A DNA stretch of 64,000 nt from assembly GCF_963678635.1 (NCBI RefSeq), contig NC_087065.1, positions 50,534,452 through 50,598,451 of the forward strand. Reading direction: 5' to 3'. Source of the DNA: Symsagittifera roscoffensis. Its lineage: Eukaryota; Xenacoelomorpha; Acoela; Convolutidae. The stretch's first letter is position 1. Each line of letters begins with the position of its first letter. The notes under the pieces are model-generated. The model was not told where the DNA came from and did not search any database. It was given only the letters and a program-made list of their open reading frames with translations. Below, one piece after another: positions 34,617-44,982 of the stretch. A program made the position numbers and the translations under genes.

Positions 34617-35418
34617 GAGTCTTGGGACAGTACCGAAGAAGTCTTGGGACAGAGCAGTCTTGGGACAGTGGTCTTGGGACAGGGTCTTGGGACAGTGGTC
34701 TTGGGACAGGGTCTTGGGACAGTGGTCTTGGGACAGGGTCTTGGGACAGTGGTCTTGGGACAGTGGTCTTGGGACAGGGTCTTGGGACAGTGGTCTTGGG
34801 ACAGGGTCTTGGGACAGTGGTCTTGGGACAGGGTCTTGGGACAGGGTCTTGGGACAGTGGTCTTGGGACAGGGTCTTGGGACAGGGGTCTTGGGACAGTG
34901 GTCTTGGGACAGGGTCTATGGACAGTGGTCTTGGGACAGGGTCTTGGGACAGTGGTCTTGGGACAGTGGTCTTGGGACAGGGGTCTTGGGACACTAGTCT
35001 TGGGACAGTAGTCTTGGAACAGTGGCCTTGGGACAAGGGTCTTGGGACACTGGTCTTGGGACACTAGCCTTGGGACACTGGTCTTGGGACACTGGTCTTG
35101 GGACAGTAGTCTTGGGACACCAGCCTTGGGACACTGGTCTTGGGACACTACCCTTGGGACACTAGTCTTGGGACAGTAGTCTTGGGACACTAGCCTTGGG
35201 ACACTAGTCTTGGGACAGTAGTCTTGGGACACTAGCCTTGGGACACTGGTCTTGGGACACTAGTCTTGGGACACTAGCCTTGGGACACTAGTCTTGGGAC
35301 AGTAGTCTTGGGACACTAGTCTTGGGACAGTAGTCTTGGAACAGTGGCCTTGGTACAAGGGTCTTAGGACACTAGCGGAGAGTACTGTGATAGTGACGAA
35401 TAGTCTTGGGACGGTATA
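34617..35418 (+). repeat. 14-bp minisatellite, about 55 units, in the leader
   Basis: The unit GTCTTGGGACAGTG alternates with a 13-bp form and later with GTCTTGGGACACTA variants. All three frames on both strands stay open because the unit lacks stops and is not a multiple of three. Long tandem repeats in untranslated parts are known from other giant Gypsy elements. Confidence 0.95.
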
Positions 35419-35668
35419 AAAATTGAAGTAAAATTACAACAAGTGTGTCTTAAGACAAAATAAGACAAATCGAAATAGGTACGGTTGAGACCACATTAAG
35501 GGAAATTTTTCAAAGGTTTTAGAAAGAGAGCTACAACAAGGTTTTTAACACGTTGTAAAAAATTTGTTACCACAAAAATTTTTTTTTTGTTTTATTATTT
35601 TTTTTATTCTTAGAATAGAATCGTGTATATAATAAAATTGTAAATAAAAGCAGTTGTAAATAGAAATA

Positions 35669-38600
35669 ATGAGGCGGAGTAGGGTACCGGTGCTCGAAAA
35701 AAGGTCAAGTGGATCAAACACGAAATATAATTCATCGCTGCGCGGAACGACATCAACGGGCCCAAAGATAACGAAGAAGAACTTTTCAGTTAACATGGTC
35801 AGCACAAGGAGTACAGCGGAGAACAGGGCGAAAGAGGGCACGGAAGGGGAGCGAGTAGAACCCACCATCGAGATTGATCTAGAGAAACCCGATCAAAGTG
35901 TGGATGAAACAAGGAAGATGGCGACAGAGTCAACTCCAATGCCCAATGCAGAGGAACCGAACCAGAAACCCATAGAGTTCTCACCGATAGATGACGCGGA
36001 AGATGCAATAGGCAACACCGAAGAAACGGTGAAAGAAGACTCTCAAGTAAAGAGGACATCTTTTACGGAAAAATTGGGAATAATGTTCGGAATAAAAACG
36101 AAAGAAAACGTGACTGAAGAACCAAAAGCAGAAAGAGCACGAACATTTGGGACAGTGAGCACGAAGACCTCAGAAGCCAATCCAAGAGAGGAACAAGCTA
36201 AAGCAGAGGCTACGGCCGAAGAGAGACCGACGGCTGACCATGAAGAGACTACCATTGAGCTGGGCGACTTGTTGGCGAAATTAAATCAGATCGACAAAAG
36301 ACTTAAGAACAGTGAAGAAGACAGAGAGGTGATAAAAAAGGAGATAAGATACAACAAGCACGAGTATCTAGACAGTTATTTTAACCTAGCTAAGGCAACA
36401 GATGAGAGACTCAAGGAAATGTCAGATAAGGTAGAAGCCACCAATGAAGAACGAGAAAAGAACATCAAAACAGACATGCAACAGTTGAAGAACCGATATG
36501 ATGATGTCAACAGCCAATTAGGAAGCCTGGAAAGGAGAATGGACACAATGAACAAGAGTCAGGCCGAGAGTTCGTGTGCAATACAGGCGAAGTTGGATGC
36601 AATCTTGAGAGGTTCTACTCCACAAGAAAGACCGGCAGCGGATCGTACGCAAGGCACCAGAGTTGACTTTGTAGAACCACAAAGGAACAAACGACAATCG
36701 ACACCGTTGCCCTTAACCAGGGATGCGATAAGCATAGCACCAACAGCTGCGAAAACAATAATGAAGAATGGAACGTCGAATACAACGACTGGTCCGGGAG
36801 ATGCAACAGCTAACAGCAACACAGGACCGGATGCTATGACATGGGCCAGCACTTGGGAGATGATGAACAGGACTCTAGAGGCCTTCGCCACGAGGAACAC
36901 TGACTCGAGCGACAGGAGAGAGGGAAAAACAAGAAAGACATTCAAGAAGCCAAAAGAATTCAAAGACGACTCCGATGGATGCATTGACACTTGGGTGGAA
37001 GTGATGAGATTACATCTAGAACAAGATAACTTGAGTGACGAAAGACAAGCATGTACAGCCATACTGAGCAACTTGGAAGGAACGGCATTAAAATGCGTGG
37101 TCGCAAAGAAGGAGGAAGAACGCGACACCGCGGACAAGATCTTCGAGATATTGCTGAATCGATTCGGATCAGGCATGAAGGGTCACCAAGCGATGATGCG
37201 ATTTGAAAAGAGAAGGCAGAGGGACGACGAGTCAATAGATCGGTTCCTAGATGACCTCGAGAGCTTGAGAAGGAGGAGTGACCCAGAGGAGTCGACAAAT
37301 AGACGGAACTTTAGCATTGCCTCGAAGTTCATCGATGGGGTGAAAAGTGATGACTTAAGGACAATGTTAGCAACATACTACACATTGTCGAAGTACAGCG
37401 CACCCACCCCAGAAGAAATGAGACAGAAATCAAGAGAATACATGCTGATGAAACCTAAGAAGTACTCATATTCTGAAAACAGGAACACGCAAGGGGGAAG
37501 CCAACCCCAGAGGTCATCATGGTACAAACCTAGAGATGATATGGACAAGCGCAGATCATGCGCGAACTGCGGGTCAGCGGATCATCATGTGGCTGACTGC
37601 ACAACGTACAAACAAGGCATGAAGAGCCTAGGTTATGCACCGGATGAAGAGGATATGAGCCAGATGGAGGAACACGAGTACTATAATGGCTTAATCATCA
37701 AGATAGGCGCCAGATGCTTCTTCTGTAACCAGGAGGGGCACTTCAGAATGGATTGTCCCTTGTTCTGGGAAGCGGTCAAGGACCAGAATCACCCCAAACA
37801 TAAGTTGGCATTAGCGGCGGTGCAGAATCAGCGGAACAGGCAAAACGAGTTTGAATCTGAGAACTTAGGAGCACCAAACACCGAATTGCCAACGAAGACA
37901 GTGAAAGCTGTAACACATGTTAGCGGTGCGTTAGAGTCCGCGGCCGGGAGCTCTCTAGAGATAAATTATGAGAAAGCGGCGACGGAAGCAATTGCCAAAG
38001 TGAAACAAGATCTGGCTGCGAAAGAGATAGAGCAACAACTAAAGTTGGAGATCGAAAGACAGAATTTTAACGAAGCATTAACCGGATCGAACTCAGTACC
38101 AGAGGCTAGAACGGGCTCAACAAAGAACGGGAATTGTAACACCGTGAAAATGGTGACAGGTAAACCTTTTGGAATATCGAAAATCGGAGCAAGAATAATG
38201 TCGATAATCACAGTGGGCGGCCACGAAGTAACCAGAAACTTGAGCGAGCCAAGCGACCAGACGATAATGCACATTGACGTGTATGCAGACTACTTGAGTG
38301 GAATAAGTCCACACACTACTTCTAGAGCGCTCAGAGCACTACTCACGAGAGGGGGCAGCAAGTCGGTACGTGTTGATAATAGGTACACTGAAGCTTATGG
38401 TCCACACGAGGTGATGCTAAATATAGATGGAATCAACATCTATACCAAGACGATGATAACATGCGACGAAGACCTAATTGGACAAATCTATGTAGGGAAA
38501 GAAGAGTTGAAAGTAAGATCGATCGGACACTGTGCCATGCTTGAAGAAGATGCAATGCACATCGGGACGGAAGCAGACGTGACAGGGCACGTGCTAGACA

Positions 38601-40186
38601 TAAATGGCAAAAAGACTCAGTTGCGTGGATTACTTGACACGGGAGCAGTCTTGAGCGTCATACCAATCGAAACATGGGAAAAGATGGGCTTTGACAAAGG
38701 TGACTTGATAGACTCGAGAATACGGCTGTCAGCTGCAAACAAAGGGGCCCTACGGGTGCTGGGCAGGACGCCGATAATAGCCCTCAATTTGGGGGAACGT
38801 AACCTGTGGATGAGCTTCATCGTGGTAGAAAACCTAGATGAATCTGACCAATTCATTTTGGGCAGAGACTTCATCAGGAATTTCGACGTAACGATAGATC
38901 TAAATAATGCAATGTTCAGGATACGGAACCCGGATAGGAGGTACGCAATCAAACCGGTAAATTTAATAATGGCAAATGAGAACAAAGCACCGGTATTCTT
39001 GAGTAGGAGAGTGAGGTTAAAAGCTAATGAAGCGGCAATCGTAAGCTTGAGGATGAAAAATTATAATGAACTAAGTGACAACAAGCAAGTGTGTATAGTT
39101 CCAAATCCTAATAGTCAAAGCGCTGCTGTTTTAGGAAGATCATTTTCGATAACGAAGAGCGGCCTCTGCGTCAGTGTCTTGTTGAATACCCTTGATATAC
39201 CGATCACGATACAGAGAGGGAGGAAGCTGGGATATGCTTTACCGGTTAAAACTCGATATGAAACAATTGAAAACTCAAAACAAAATGAAGTTGTTGATTG
39301 TCCCAACCACAGGGACAAAATTTGTATCTTGAGACGATTGCAGAGAATAAAAGATTCTTCAGGTCTTATCAAATCACTTAAGTCAGAAACGGACGATGGG
39401 CTTTCGAGCTGTTCGAACTTTCCAGAGCGACCCACACCAGATGAAATGCAAACTGATAAACCGGTTCTGCCGGAGATTGAACATTTAAGGGGCAAACTGA
39501 AAGATGAACAGCTCGAAGCTATCAAGGACGTACTAGAGCGGAACGAGGAGGTTTTTTCAAGGCATAAGGCGGATATCGGGTGTTGTAATTTTGTTGAACA
39601 TGAAATAGAACTTGAGGAAAACGCGGTACCACACAGGGAGGGGGCGAGGCGCATGACCCCACACAAATCGGACGCGTGTAGAAAAGAAATCGAAACGTTA
39701 CTAGAGTATGACATGATAGAACCATCCAAGTCACCGTGGGCGTGTGGAGTAGTGATGGCCAAAAAGAAAGGCGACCAGTTAAGGTTTTGTTGTGACTTTC
39801 GATACCTGAACTCCGTCACGGTGAAGGATGCCTATCCCATACCTAGAATTGATGAGAGCCTCTCGAAGTTAGGTGATGCGAAATTTTTTACGACTCTTGA
39901 TTTAGGCTCGGCCTTTTGGCAGGTACCATTAAGGAAGCAAGACAGGGACAAGACAGGGTTCGCCTGCGAGTTGGGTCTGTTTCAATGGAAACGGATGCCG
40001 TTTGGACTCTGCAATGCAACAGCCACGTTTCAGCGGCTGATGGCACACGCGTTAATAGGCGTGACGAAGAAGTACGGCAACCTGGTAATGTGCTACGTGG
40101 ACGACGTGGTAATAGCAACGCCAACACTAGAAGACCACATCGAGAGGCTTGACGAGGTGTTCGCGTGCATGATGGATCGGGGCTGA
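35669..40186 (+). CDS. Gag-protease-RT polyprotein (5' part of gag-pol)
   Basis: A 1505-codon frame; translation may start at ATG 35669 or at ATG 35795. In order it has an acidic, Glu-rich N-terminus, and a coiled coil near residues 195-300. A capsid domain of the retrotransposon Gag type follows at about 423-585, and two CCHC knuckles (CANCGSADHHVADC near 630, CFFCNQEGHFRMDC near 681). A retropepsin has its DTGA active site at D990 and a later ILGRDF. RT fingers and palm follow from about 1340, with YVDD near 1475. These package RNA, process the polyprotein and copy RNA to DNA. The frame stops at TGA 40184-40186 in the middle of RT, and RT continues in the -1 frame from 40165. The change falls at a short G run, which points to a single-base lesion rather than to a normal frameshift site between gag and pol. 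Confidence 0.93.
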   Translation: MRRSRVPVLEKRSSGSNTKYNSSLRGTTSTGPKITKKNFSVNMVSTRSTAENRAKEGTEGERVEPTIEIDLEKPDQSVDETRKMATESTPMPNAEEPNQKPIEFSPIDDAEDAIGNTEETVKEDSQVKRTSFTEKLGIMFGIKTKENVTEEPKAERARTFGTVSTKTSEANPREEQAKAEATAEERPTADHEETTIELGDLLAKLNQIDKRLKNSEEDREVIKKEIRYNKHEYLDSYFNLAKATDERLKEMSDKVEATNEEREKNIKTDMQQLKNRYDDVNSQLGSLERRMDTMNKSQAESSCAIQAKLDAILRGSTPQERPAADRTQGTRVDFVEPQRNKRQSTPLPLTRDAISIAPTAAKTIMKNGTSNTTTGPGDATANSNTGPDAMTWASTWEMMNRTLEAFATRNTDSSDRREGKTRKTFKKPKEFKDDSDGCIDTWVEVMRLHLEQDNLSDERQACTAILSNLEGTALKCVVAKKEEERDTADKIFEILLNRFGSGMKGHQAMMRFEKRRQRDDESIDRFLDDLESLRRRSDPEESTNRRNFSIASKFIDGVKSDDLRTMLATYYTLSKYSAPTPEEMRQKSREYMLMKPKKYSYSENRNTQGGSQPQRSSWYKPRDDMDKRRSCANCGSADHHVADCTTYKQGMKSLGYAPDEEDMSQMEEHEYYNGLIIKIGARCFFCNQEGHFRMDCPLFWEAVKDQNHPKHKLALAAVQNQRNRQNEFESENLGAPNTELPTKTVKAVTHVSGALESAAGSSLEINYEKAATEAIAKVKQDLAAKEIEQQLKLEIERQNFNEALTGSNSVPEARTGSTKNGNCNTVKMVTGKPFGISKIGARIMSIITVGGHEVTRNLSEPSDQTIMHIDVYADYLSGISPHTTSRALRALLTRGGSKSVRVDNRYTEAYGPHEVMLNIDGINIYTKTMITCDEDLIGQIYVGKEELKVRSIGHCAMLEEDAMHIGTEADVTGHVLDINGKKTQLRGLLDTGAVLSVIPIETWEKMGFDKGDLIDSRIRLSAANKGALRVLGRTPIIALNLGERNLWMSFIVVENLDESDQFILGRDFIRNFDVTIDLNNAMFRIRNPDRRYAIKPVNLIMANENKAPVFLSRRVRLKANEAAIVSLRMKNYNELSDNKQVCIVPNPNSQSAAVLGRSFSITKSGLCVSVLLNTLDIPITIQRGRKLGYALPVKTRYETIENSKQNEVVDCPNHRDKICILRRLQRIKDSSGLIKSLKSETDDGLSSCSNFPERPTPDEMQTDKPVLPEIEHLRGKLKDEQLEAIKDVLERNEEVFSRHKADIGCCNFVEHEIELEENAVPHREGARRMTPHKSDACRKEIETLLEYDMIEPSKSPWACGVVMAKKKGDQLRFCCDFRYLNSVTVKDAYPIPRIDESLSKLGDAKFFTTLDLGSAFWQVPLRKQDRDKTGFACELGLFQWKRMPFGLCNATATFQRLMAHALIGVTKKYGNLVMCYVDDVVIATPTLEDHIERLDEVFACMMDRG

Positions 40187-43100
40187 AGTGTAAACCATCA
40201 AAGTGCGAGATACTCAAGGACTCGATTAAATACTTGGGCAGGATGGTAGATAAACACGGTATCAGACCTGACCCAGACGCCGTGGAAGCAGTCCTAACCT
40301 GGAAATCACCGAAGACGGAACACCAGCTGATGAGCTTCCTGGGTTTCGCCAACTATTATAGAGAATTCATCAAGGGCTATGCGCACAAAGTATACCCGAT
40401 GCAACAATTAATGAGACATAAGGGCAAGAAGTTCACGTGGAACAACGCGGCAGAAGAGTCATTCCAGAGAATAAAGAAAGAGCTGTGTGAGGCACCAGTA
40501 CTGGGTATACCGACTGAGAAGGGGATGTACGTGCTAGACACGGATGCGTCAGTAGTCGCTATTTCTGGGATTCTCCATCAAGAACAAGAATGGAATGGGA
40601 AGACAGTCTTGAGACCAATAGCATACGGGAGCAAGGTCCTAAGTGACACAGAAATGAAGTACGGAGCACCGAAAGCAGAGATGTTCGCGGTGGTCACCTT
40701 TGTCGAAAAATACAGAGCATACTTAGGCAGTGAGCCCTTCAAGCTGCGAGTCGACAACCGAGCACTAAGCTGGCTGAAAACGTACTCAATGGACCAGAGC
40801 TATATTGGGAGGTGGATAGTTCGCTTGGATGGATACAACATGATAATTGAGCACAGAACACGAGATAAACATCAAAATGCTGACAGCTTGAGTAAGAAGA
40901 CGGAGTTCTACGAGAGGCAAGAACAAAGAGAGGCGGACAGACCTGAGATCAAAGACGGCTTCTCCTTTATGGACAAAGAAACGTACGACAGTCTTCCACT
41001 CACGAGATGGCTGGACAAATCAGGCAAACCGATTGAAGATCATCCCGAATTGCCGAAAGAGCCTCTTGAAAAGACCATCTTGAAGAAAAGCAGAGGGATT
41101 CCGATAGGAATAATGCTCAAGTCCAAGATCGTGAGGGAAACACTCAAGGCAAAAGGTTATGATCTCATCCAGGTAGAGGAGGGAACGGTCCGAATAGATG
41201 AAGACTTAATGAGGTTACTTGAGAAACTATCAGATGACAAGCCCGTGATCCAAGGGAAAGGTCAGAAGGCACCGGAACTAACCATACTTCGGAGAGAAGA
41301 AACAGTGAACAATACTGACGTCTCAAAAGGAAGCATCACTGATAGCAAGGAAGTTGTGCGATCACTAGTTGAAAAAATCCCCGAAAAAATTCTGGAGCAG
41401 ACAAAAGTCAGGGATAAGAAAGTAACATTCAGAGAAGAAGTTGAACACCTGGGACTAGATCAAGAGTCCGGGGAGTGGTCCAGATTCATGGAAGAAGACG
41501 AAACCGGAGAAGGGAAATTGTCCGGGGAGCGTGAAGAATGGGATGAAGACTCGGATGAGAGCAGCGAAGACCAAGACAGTCTATGCATGATACTGGCGGA
41601 AGAGAAGATAAGACAGCACGACAGGGAATTACAGACGGATCCATCTTCAGGGACGTACAATCTGGAAATACAAGAGGTACGAGGTGGTGAAGAGCTCGAG
41701 AAAATAGCAGTTTCAAGAAAACCACTAAGGGAACTATCGTGCAACTCAAACGTCAGAACGAATCTGGTACCAGAAGACGACATGAAAATCGTGAAAAGGA
41801 TGATATGTGTGAAACTGAGCGATGACATCCACAACCCTGGTGAGATGAATGGACAGATCATGGCGCTAAAGGAGCACGTTAAGGCGAGATACAGGCTGTC
41901 TGACCTAATAAGGGCCCAGAAGAATGACAAAATGACAAGTAACCTCTCCAAATGGATCCATTCGGGAGTCAAGGAGAAGGGGGAACTTGAGGAAGACAGC
42001 TACAAGATCTTGAGCCAGTTCTACAAAGAAAAGAGAGACTTACTTTATCACACAGCTGAAGGGGTGGTAGCGTGCAAGAGAAGAGATGAGGAAAAAATAT
42101 TACACAAACACAACCTCATCATACTACCACAATTGTACCAAACGGAGGTGCTTTTCAGATCACACGACCAGATGGGCCACCAGGGGATAGATAAAGTACA
42201 ACAAAGGATACTTCACAGGTTTGACTGGCCGGGAATGAGAAAAGCTTGCGAGAGATGGGTGAATGCCTGCCTAGCATGCCTTCAAGTAAAAGACCCAAGG
42301 AAGATGAAGTTTCCCCTCAAGTCTGTCGAGAGTTCGGAATTCAATGAGGTGGTGCAGATAGACCATCAGAAAATCTGCATGACGGAGTCGGGTTATAACC
42401 AAATACTAGTTATAATAGATCACTTCACCAAGTTGGCGGAAGCGGTTCCGTGCCAGACAGCCTCAGCAGAGGAGACATGTGATCACCTGATAACGCATTG
42501 GATATCGCGGTATGGTTGTCCAATGACTTTCCAGTCGGACAACGGCAAGGCTTTTGTGGGGGACTTGACAAAAGAATTGATGAAGAGATCACACATTGCT
42601 CAAGCACACTCGACGACCTATCATCCACAGACCAATGGGTTGGTAGAGAGACAGAACAGGACACTGGTCAACATGCTCAGGGTGTACTGCTCGAGATACA
42701 TGACGGATTGGGACAAATACCTGCCACAGGTAGTAGGAGCCTATAATAGTACTCAGCACTCAACGACGGGTATCAGTCCTTTCATGATGTTGACAGGCAG
42801 GGAAAGGGCAATGCCTATAACATTCTTCTACCCGGAGTACGAGGGGAAGAGGACGTCACCTCAAGCATACGTGAAGGAAGCGATCAAAAGACAACAAGAG
42901 CTAAACGAGCTATGTCGGAGAAACACGGCGCAAGCGCAAATGAGGCAACGCAAGAAATATGACGAAAAGATACTAAGAGCAAAGCCATACGAAGTGGGCC
43001 AATACGTGTGGGTCTTCCAAAATGTCATACCGCCCAAGGGAACAAAGAAACTACTCAAGAAATGGAGAGGACCGTTCATGATTACGGAAGTACATCAACA

Positions 43101-44475
43101 AGGACGGTTCTATCGCTTGAGTACAGGGCGAGCAGCACATTACGAAAATCTGAAGCCTCACGTCCCGTCCCCGGAGGACTGGTGCCTACCAAAAGACATG
43201 GAAGGTCTTGAGTACCTGGTGGTGGAACCAGCGTGCGAAGTGAATGACAAAGGCACTAGAGAGAAAAATGATGGTAATGAGAACTTGAGTTTGGACGACA
43301 ACGAAAAGATAGAAGTGGAGTCGGATGCAGGTTCATTTGTAGAAGAAGACTGGAACGACCCAGAGCAAAACGAGGTACCGAAGTGGATGGAGCCGGATCG
43401 ACCAACACCACCGGAAACCAGGACTGGCAATCGTAAACGAACAGGTATGAGGTACAATAGGTACGGGGATGACTTCTTGATCGATAAGATACAGCCAGAC
43501 AAGTTGGGCGATGAACTACTAAGTGCAGGCGAACTGGAAGCCGAAGAGGAATGGCAGGTCATTGACGATGGTGGACATTATCCGCAGGATGATTACTCGA
43601 CGCCAGAATTGGAGACGGATCTCGAGCAGAGTGAAATAGAAAGGAGGGAGAACACGAACTTGAGGATTCTAGAGTGGATGCGTGATGTCAAGGACGAGAG
43701 CCGCGAAGGACAAAGCATTCAGCAAATCGATGTATCAGCAGCAAATTACATGAAGACAGAGGACCCTCTTTTCGGATGGACAGCAACAGACAGGCCACTG
43801 GACATCCATAAGGACAATTCAAACCCGACTACATCGACGGGGACGTCGATAAATATTTTTGTCCGGGGAGTGGGGGTAGGACTTACCCACACCGAAAATT
43901 TGATGATAAAGAAGCTCAAGCAAGTGAGGGAAACAAGCGGATTGGAACTGGAGGAAGAAGAACCAGAGCCTACCATAGGAAGGAATTTCAAAACGAAATT
44001 CGAAATACCCAATGAATACTCAGAGAACATCATGATAACGGATAGCGACTTCATCCTGTCAAACAGGACCAGCGCGATCTGCATCACGGCGGACATGAGT
44101 TTCAAATCAAGATTGGAGGCTGACTTCAAAAGAGAGTACCAGAACGTAGAGTTTCTGTTCAGACAGAGGCCAGGACTGGGAGGCATGGCAGCGCTTCCAC
44201 CGTCAGTGGCACAAGTCCCGGGCAAATACCTCTGCTTCCTAGTAACGAGAGTCAACGACAGAAACACAATTGATCCCGAACACGTGATATTGGCACTGAC
44301 AAAACTACGTGACTTCATGATTGAAAGAGGAATAGTGGAGGTCTCGATGCCGGTGTACGACCCAAACAGGGGCAAACTGAGCTCGAGGGAATTGTATGCT
44401 ATCCTACATGTGGTCTTTGCAGAAACAGAGATAATGGTGCATCTTCACAAGAAGTACTACTTGAGCATCGCCTGA
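40165..44475 (+). CDS. RT end, RNase H, integrase, and macrodomain-like C-terminal extension (3' part of gag-pol)
   Basis: It resumes RT at GLKCKPSKCE (thumb/connection, then FLGFANYYREFI). An RNase H follows with DTDAS and a late HQNAD. After an acidic spacer of about 350 residues comes integrase: an HHCC zinc domain (SHDQMGHQG...CLACLQ, residues about 650-710) and a DD35E core with D732, D792 and E828 (35 residues between the last two, in SDNG and VERQ). A GPY/F-like segment follows (KKWRGPFMITEV). The extension after integrase, about 440 residues, is unusual. Its last 140 residues (about 44040-44470) read like a small macrodomain of the TARG1/Poa1 type: ICITAD, DFKREYQNVEFL, KYLCFLVTR, LTKLRDFMIERGIVEVSMP and VFAETEIMV. 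The glycine-rich loops are lost. Confidence 0.9.
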   Translation: MHDGSGLKCKPSKCEILKDSIKYLGRMVDKHGIRPDPDAVEAVLTWKSPKTEHQLMSFLGFANYYREFIKGYAHKVYPMQQLMRHKGKKFTWNNAAEESFQRIKKELCEAPVLGIPTEKGMYVLDTDASVVAISGILHQEQEWNGKTVLRPIAYGSKVLSDTEMKYGAPKAEMFAVVTFVEKYRAYLGSEPFKLRVDNRALSWLKTYSMDQSYIGRWIVRLDGYNMIIEHRTRDKHQNADSLSKKTEFYERQEQREADRPEIKDGFSFMDKETYDSLPLTRWLDKSGKPIEDHPELPKEPLEKTILKKSRGIPIGIMLKSKIVRETLKAKGYDLIQVEEGTVRIDEDLMRLLEKLSDDKPVIQGKGQKAPELTILRREETVNNTDVSKGSITDSKEVVRSLVEKIPEKILEQTKVRDKKVTFREEVEHLGLDQESGEWSRFMEEDETGEGKLSGEREEWDEDSDESSEDQDSLCMILAEEKIRQHDRELQTDPSSGTYNLEIQEVRGGEELEKIAVSRKPLRELSCNSNVRTNLVPEDDMKIVKRMICVKLSDDIHNPGEMNGQIMALKEHVKARYRLSDLIRAQKNDKMTSNLSKWIHSGVKEKGELEEDSYKILSQFYKEKRDLLYHTAEGVVACKRRDEEKILHKHNLIILPQLYQTEVLFRSHDQMGHQGIDKVQQRILHRFDWPGMRKACERWVNACLACLQVKDPRKMKFPLKSVESSEFNEVVQIDHQKICMTESGYNQILVIIDHFTKLAEAVPCQTASAEETCDHLITHWISRYGCPMTFQSDNGKAFVGDLTKELMKRSHIAQAHSTTYHPQTNGLVERQNRTLVNMLRVYCSRYMTDWDKYLPQVVGAYNSTQHSTTGISPFMMLTGRERAMPITFFYPEYEGKRTSPQAYVKEAIKRQQELNELCRRNTAQAQMRQRKKYDEKILRAKPYEVGQYVWVFQNVIPPKGTKKLLKKWRGPFMITEVHQQGRFYRLSTGRAAHYENLKPHVPSPEDWCLPKDMEGLEYLVVEPACEVNDKGTREKNDGNENLSLDDNEKIEVESDAGSFVEEDWNDPEQNEVPKWMEPDRPTPPETRTGNRKRTGMRYNRYGDDFLIDKIQPDKLGDELLSAGELEAEEEWQVIDDGGHYPQDDYSTPELETDLEQSEIERRENTNLRILEWMRDVKDESREGQSIQQIDVSAANYMKTEDPLFGWTATDRPLDIHKDNSNPTTSTGTSINIFVRGVGVGLTHTENLMIKKLKQVRETSGLELEEEEPEPTIGRNFKTKFEIPNEYSENIMITDSDFILSNRTSAICITADMSFKSRLEADFKREYQNVEFLFRQRPGLGGMAALPPSVAQVPGKYLCFLVTRVNDRNTIDPEHVILALTKLRDFMIERGIVEVSMPVYDPNRGKLSSRELYAILHVVFAETEIMVHLHKKYYLSIA

Positions 44476-44764
44476 GTCGGGTACATGGAGGTATCAGGTC
44501 GGGTGTGAGGGAGGAGTCTTGAGTTAGGTACTGGGGTGCGGCGCAGGTAAAGGGATCTTAAGATGTGATTGGCATGACAATTGAATTTTAAAAGAAAGAA
44601 TTGATGGTGCTAAAACATAAAATGAATCTGCATGTTCTTAAGGGAAATCCAATCGAATTGCTTTAAGTGATATGAGAATGATAAGATTTTAACCATATGG
44701 GTAGAAGGGGGGTCTCTAGGTTACGAACGTGACATGCTAAGTTTTAATGAGCTTTCTGTTTTCA

Positions 44765-44766
44765 GA
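44765..44766 (+). promoter_or_regulatory. Candidate 3' splice site for a subgenomic RNA
   Basis: TTTCTGTTTTCAG|ATC, with TGCTAAG and TTTTAATG upstream, is a good animal acceptor. It lies 218 nt before the ATG of frame A, where a spliced RNA for frames A-D would be expected by analogy with retroviral env. Confidence 0.5.
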
Positions 44767-44888
44767 TCAAGTTTGAAAAACAAAGTTGAAAATCCAACTA
44801 CACTCAAGCGAGAAACAGAAAGAGAGAATCTTGATTGAACACGCGATAATCCGAATCTACAGCAAGTACTTGCAAGAGAACAGTTCTA

Positions 44889-44946
44889 GGTAATTCTTGA
44901 GTTGGTAAGGTAATTCTTGAGTTGGTAAGGTAATTCTTGAGCTGGT
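44889..44946 (+). repeat. Three tandem copies of a 20-bp unit
   Basis: 'taattcttgagttggtaagg' occurs twice perfectly and a third time with a changed end, each unit containing CTTGAG. It lies directly upstream of the frame A start codon. Confidence 0.9.
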
Positions 44947-44982
44947 TAACGTCTACCTACATACATCCCGAAGTTACAAAGA

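Larger units (their letters stand above)
33137..35668 (+). other. Retrotransposon 5' leader
   Basis: A non-coding leader of about 2.5 kb. It contains an A-rich run (33345-33430), a 70-bp triplication, strong 3' splice-like sites (ATTTCAG near 34352, ACTTAG and TTTTAG near 34394-34412) and a large minisatellite. The splice signals suggest the leader may be partly removed. Confidence 0.6.
44476..44982 (+). other. Spacer between pol and frame A with a strong 3' splice site
   Basis: Half a kilobase without coding signal. It contains a branch-point-like TGCTAAG and a pyrimidine-rich TTTCTGTTTTCAG, and near its end three copies of a 20-bp unit. Confidence 0.6.

Noticed and set aside
34518-35232. 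Long repetitive frames on both strands over the leader minisatellite (for example 213 codons on the minus strand)
   Set aside because: A 14-bp unit without stop codons keeps every frame open; this is an arithmetic effect, not a gene.
39115-39819. Antisense frames of 100-230 codons inside gag-pol and frames A-D (also 36559-37176, 43746-44375, 50095-50637)
   Set aside because: They are shadows of the GC-richer sense frames; they carry Ser/Leu-rich sequence with no domain features.
40165-40186. Programmed -1 frameshift between two pol products
   Set aside because: It falls inside the RT domain and lacks a slippery heptamer; a single-base lesion explains it better.
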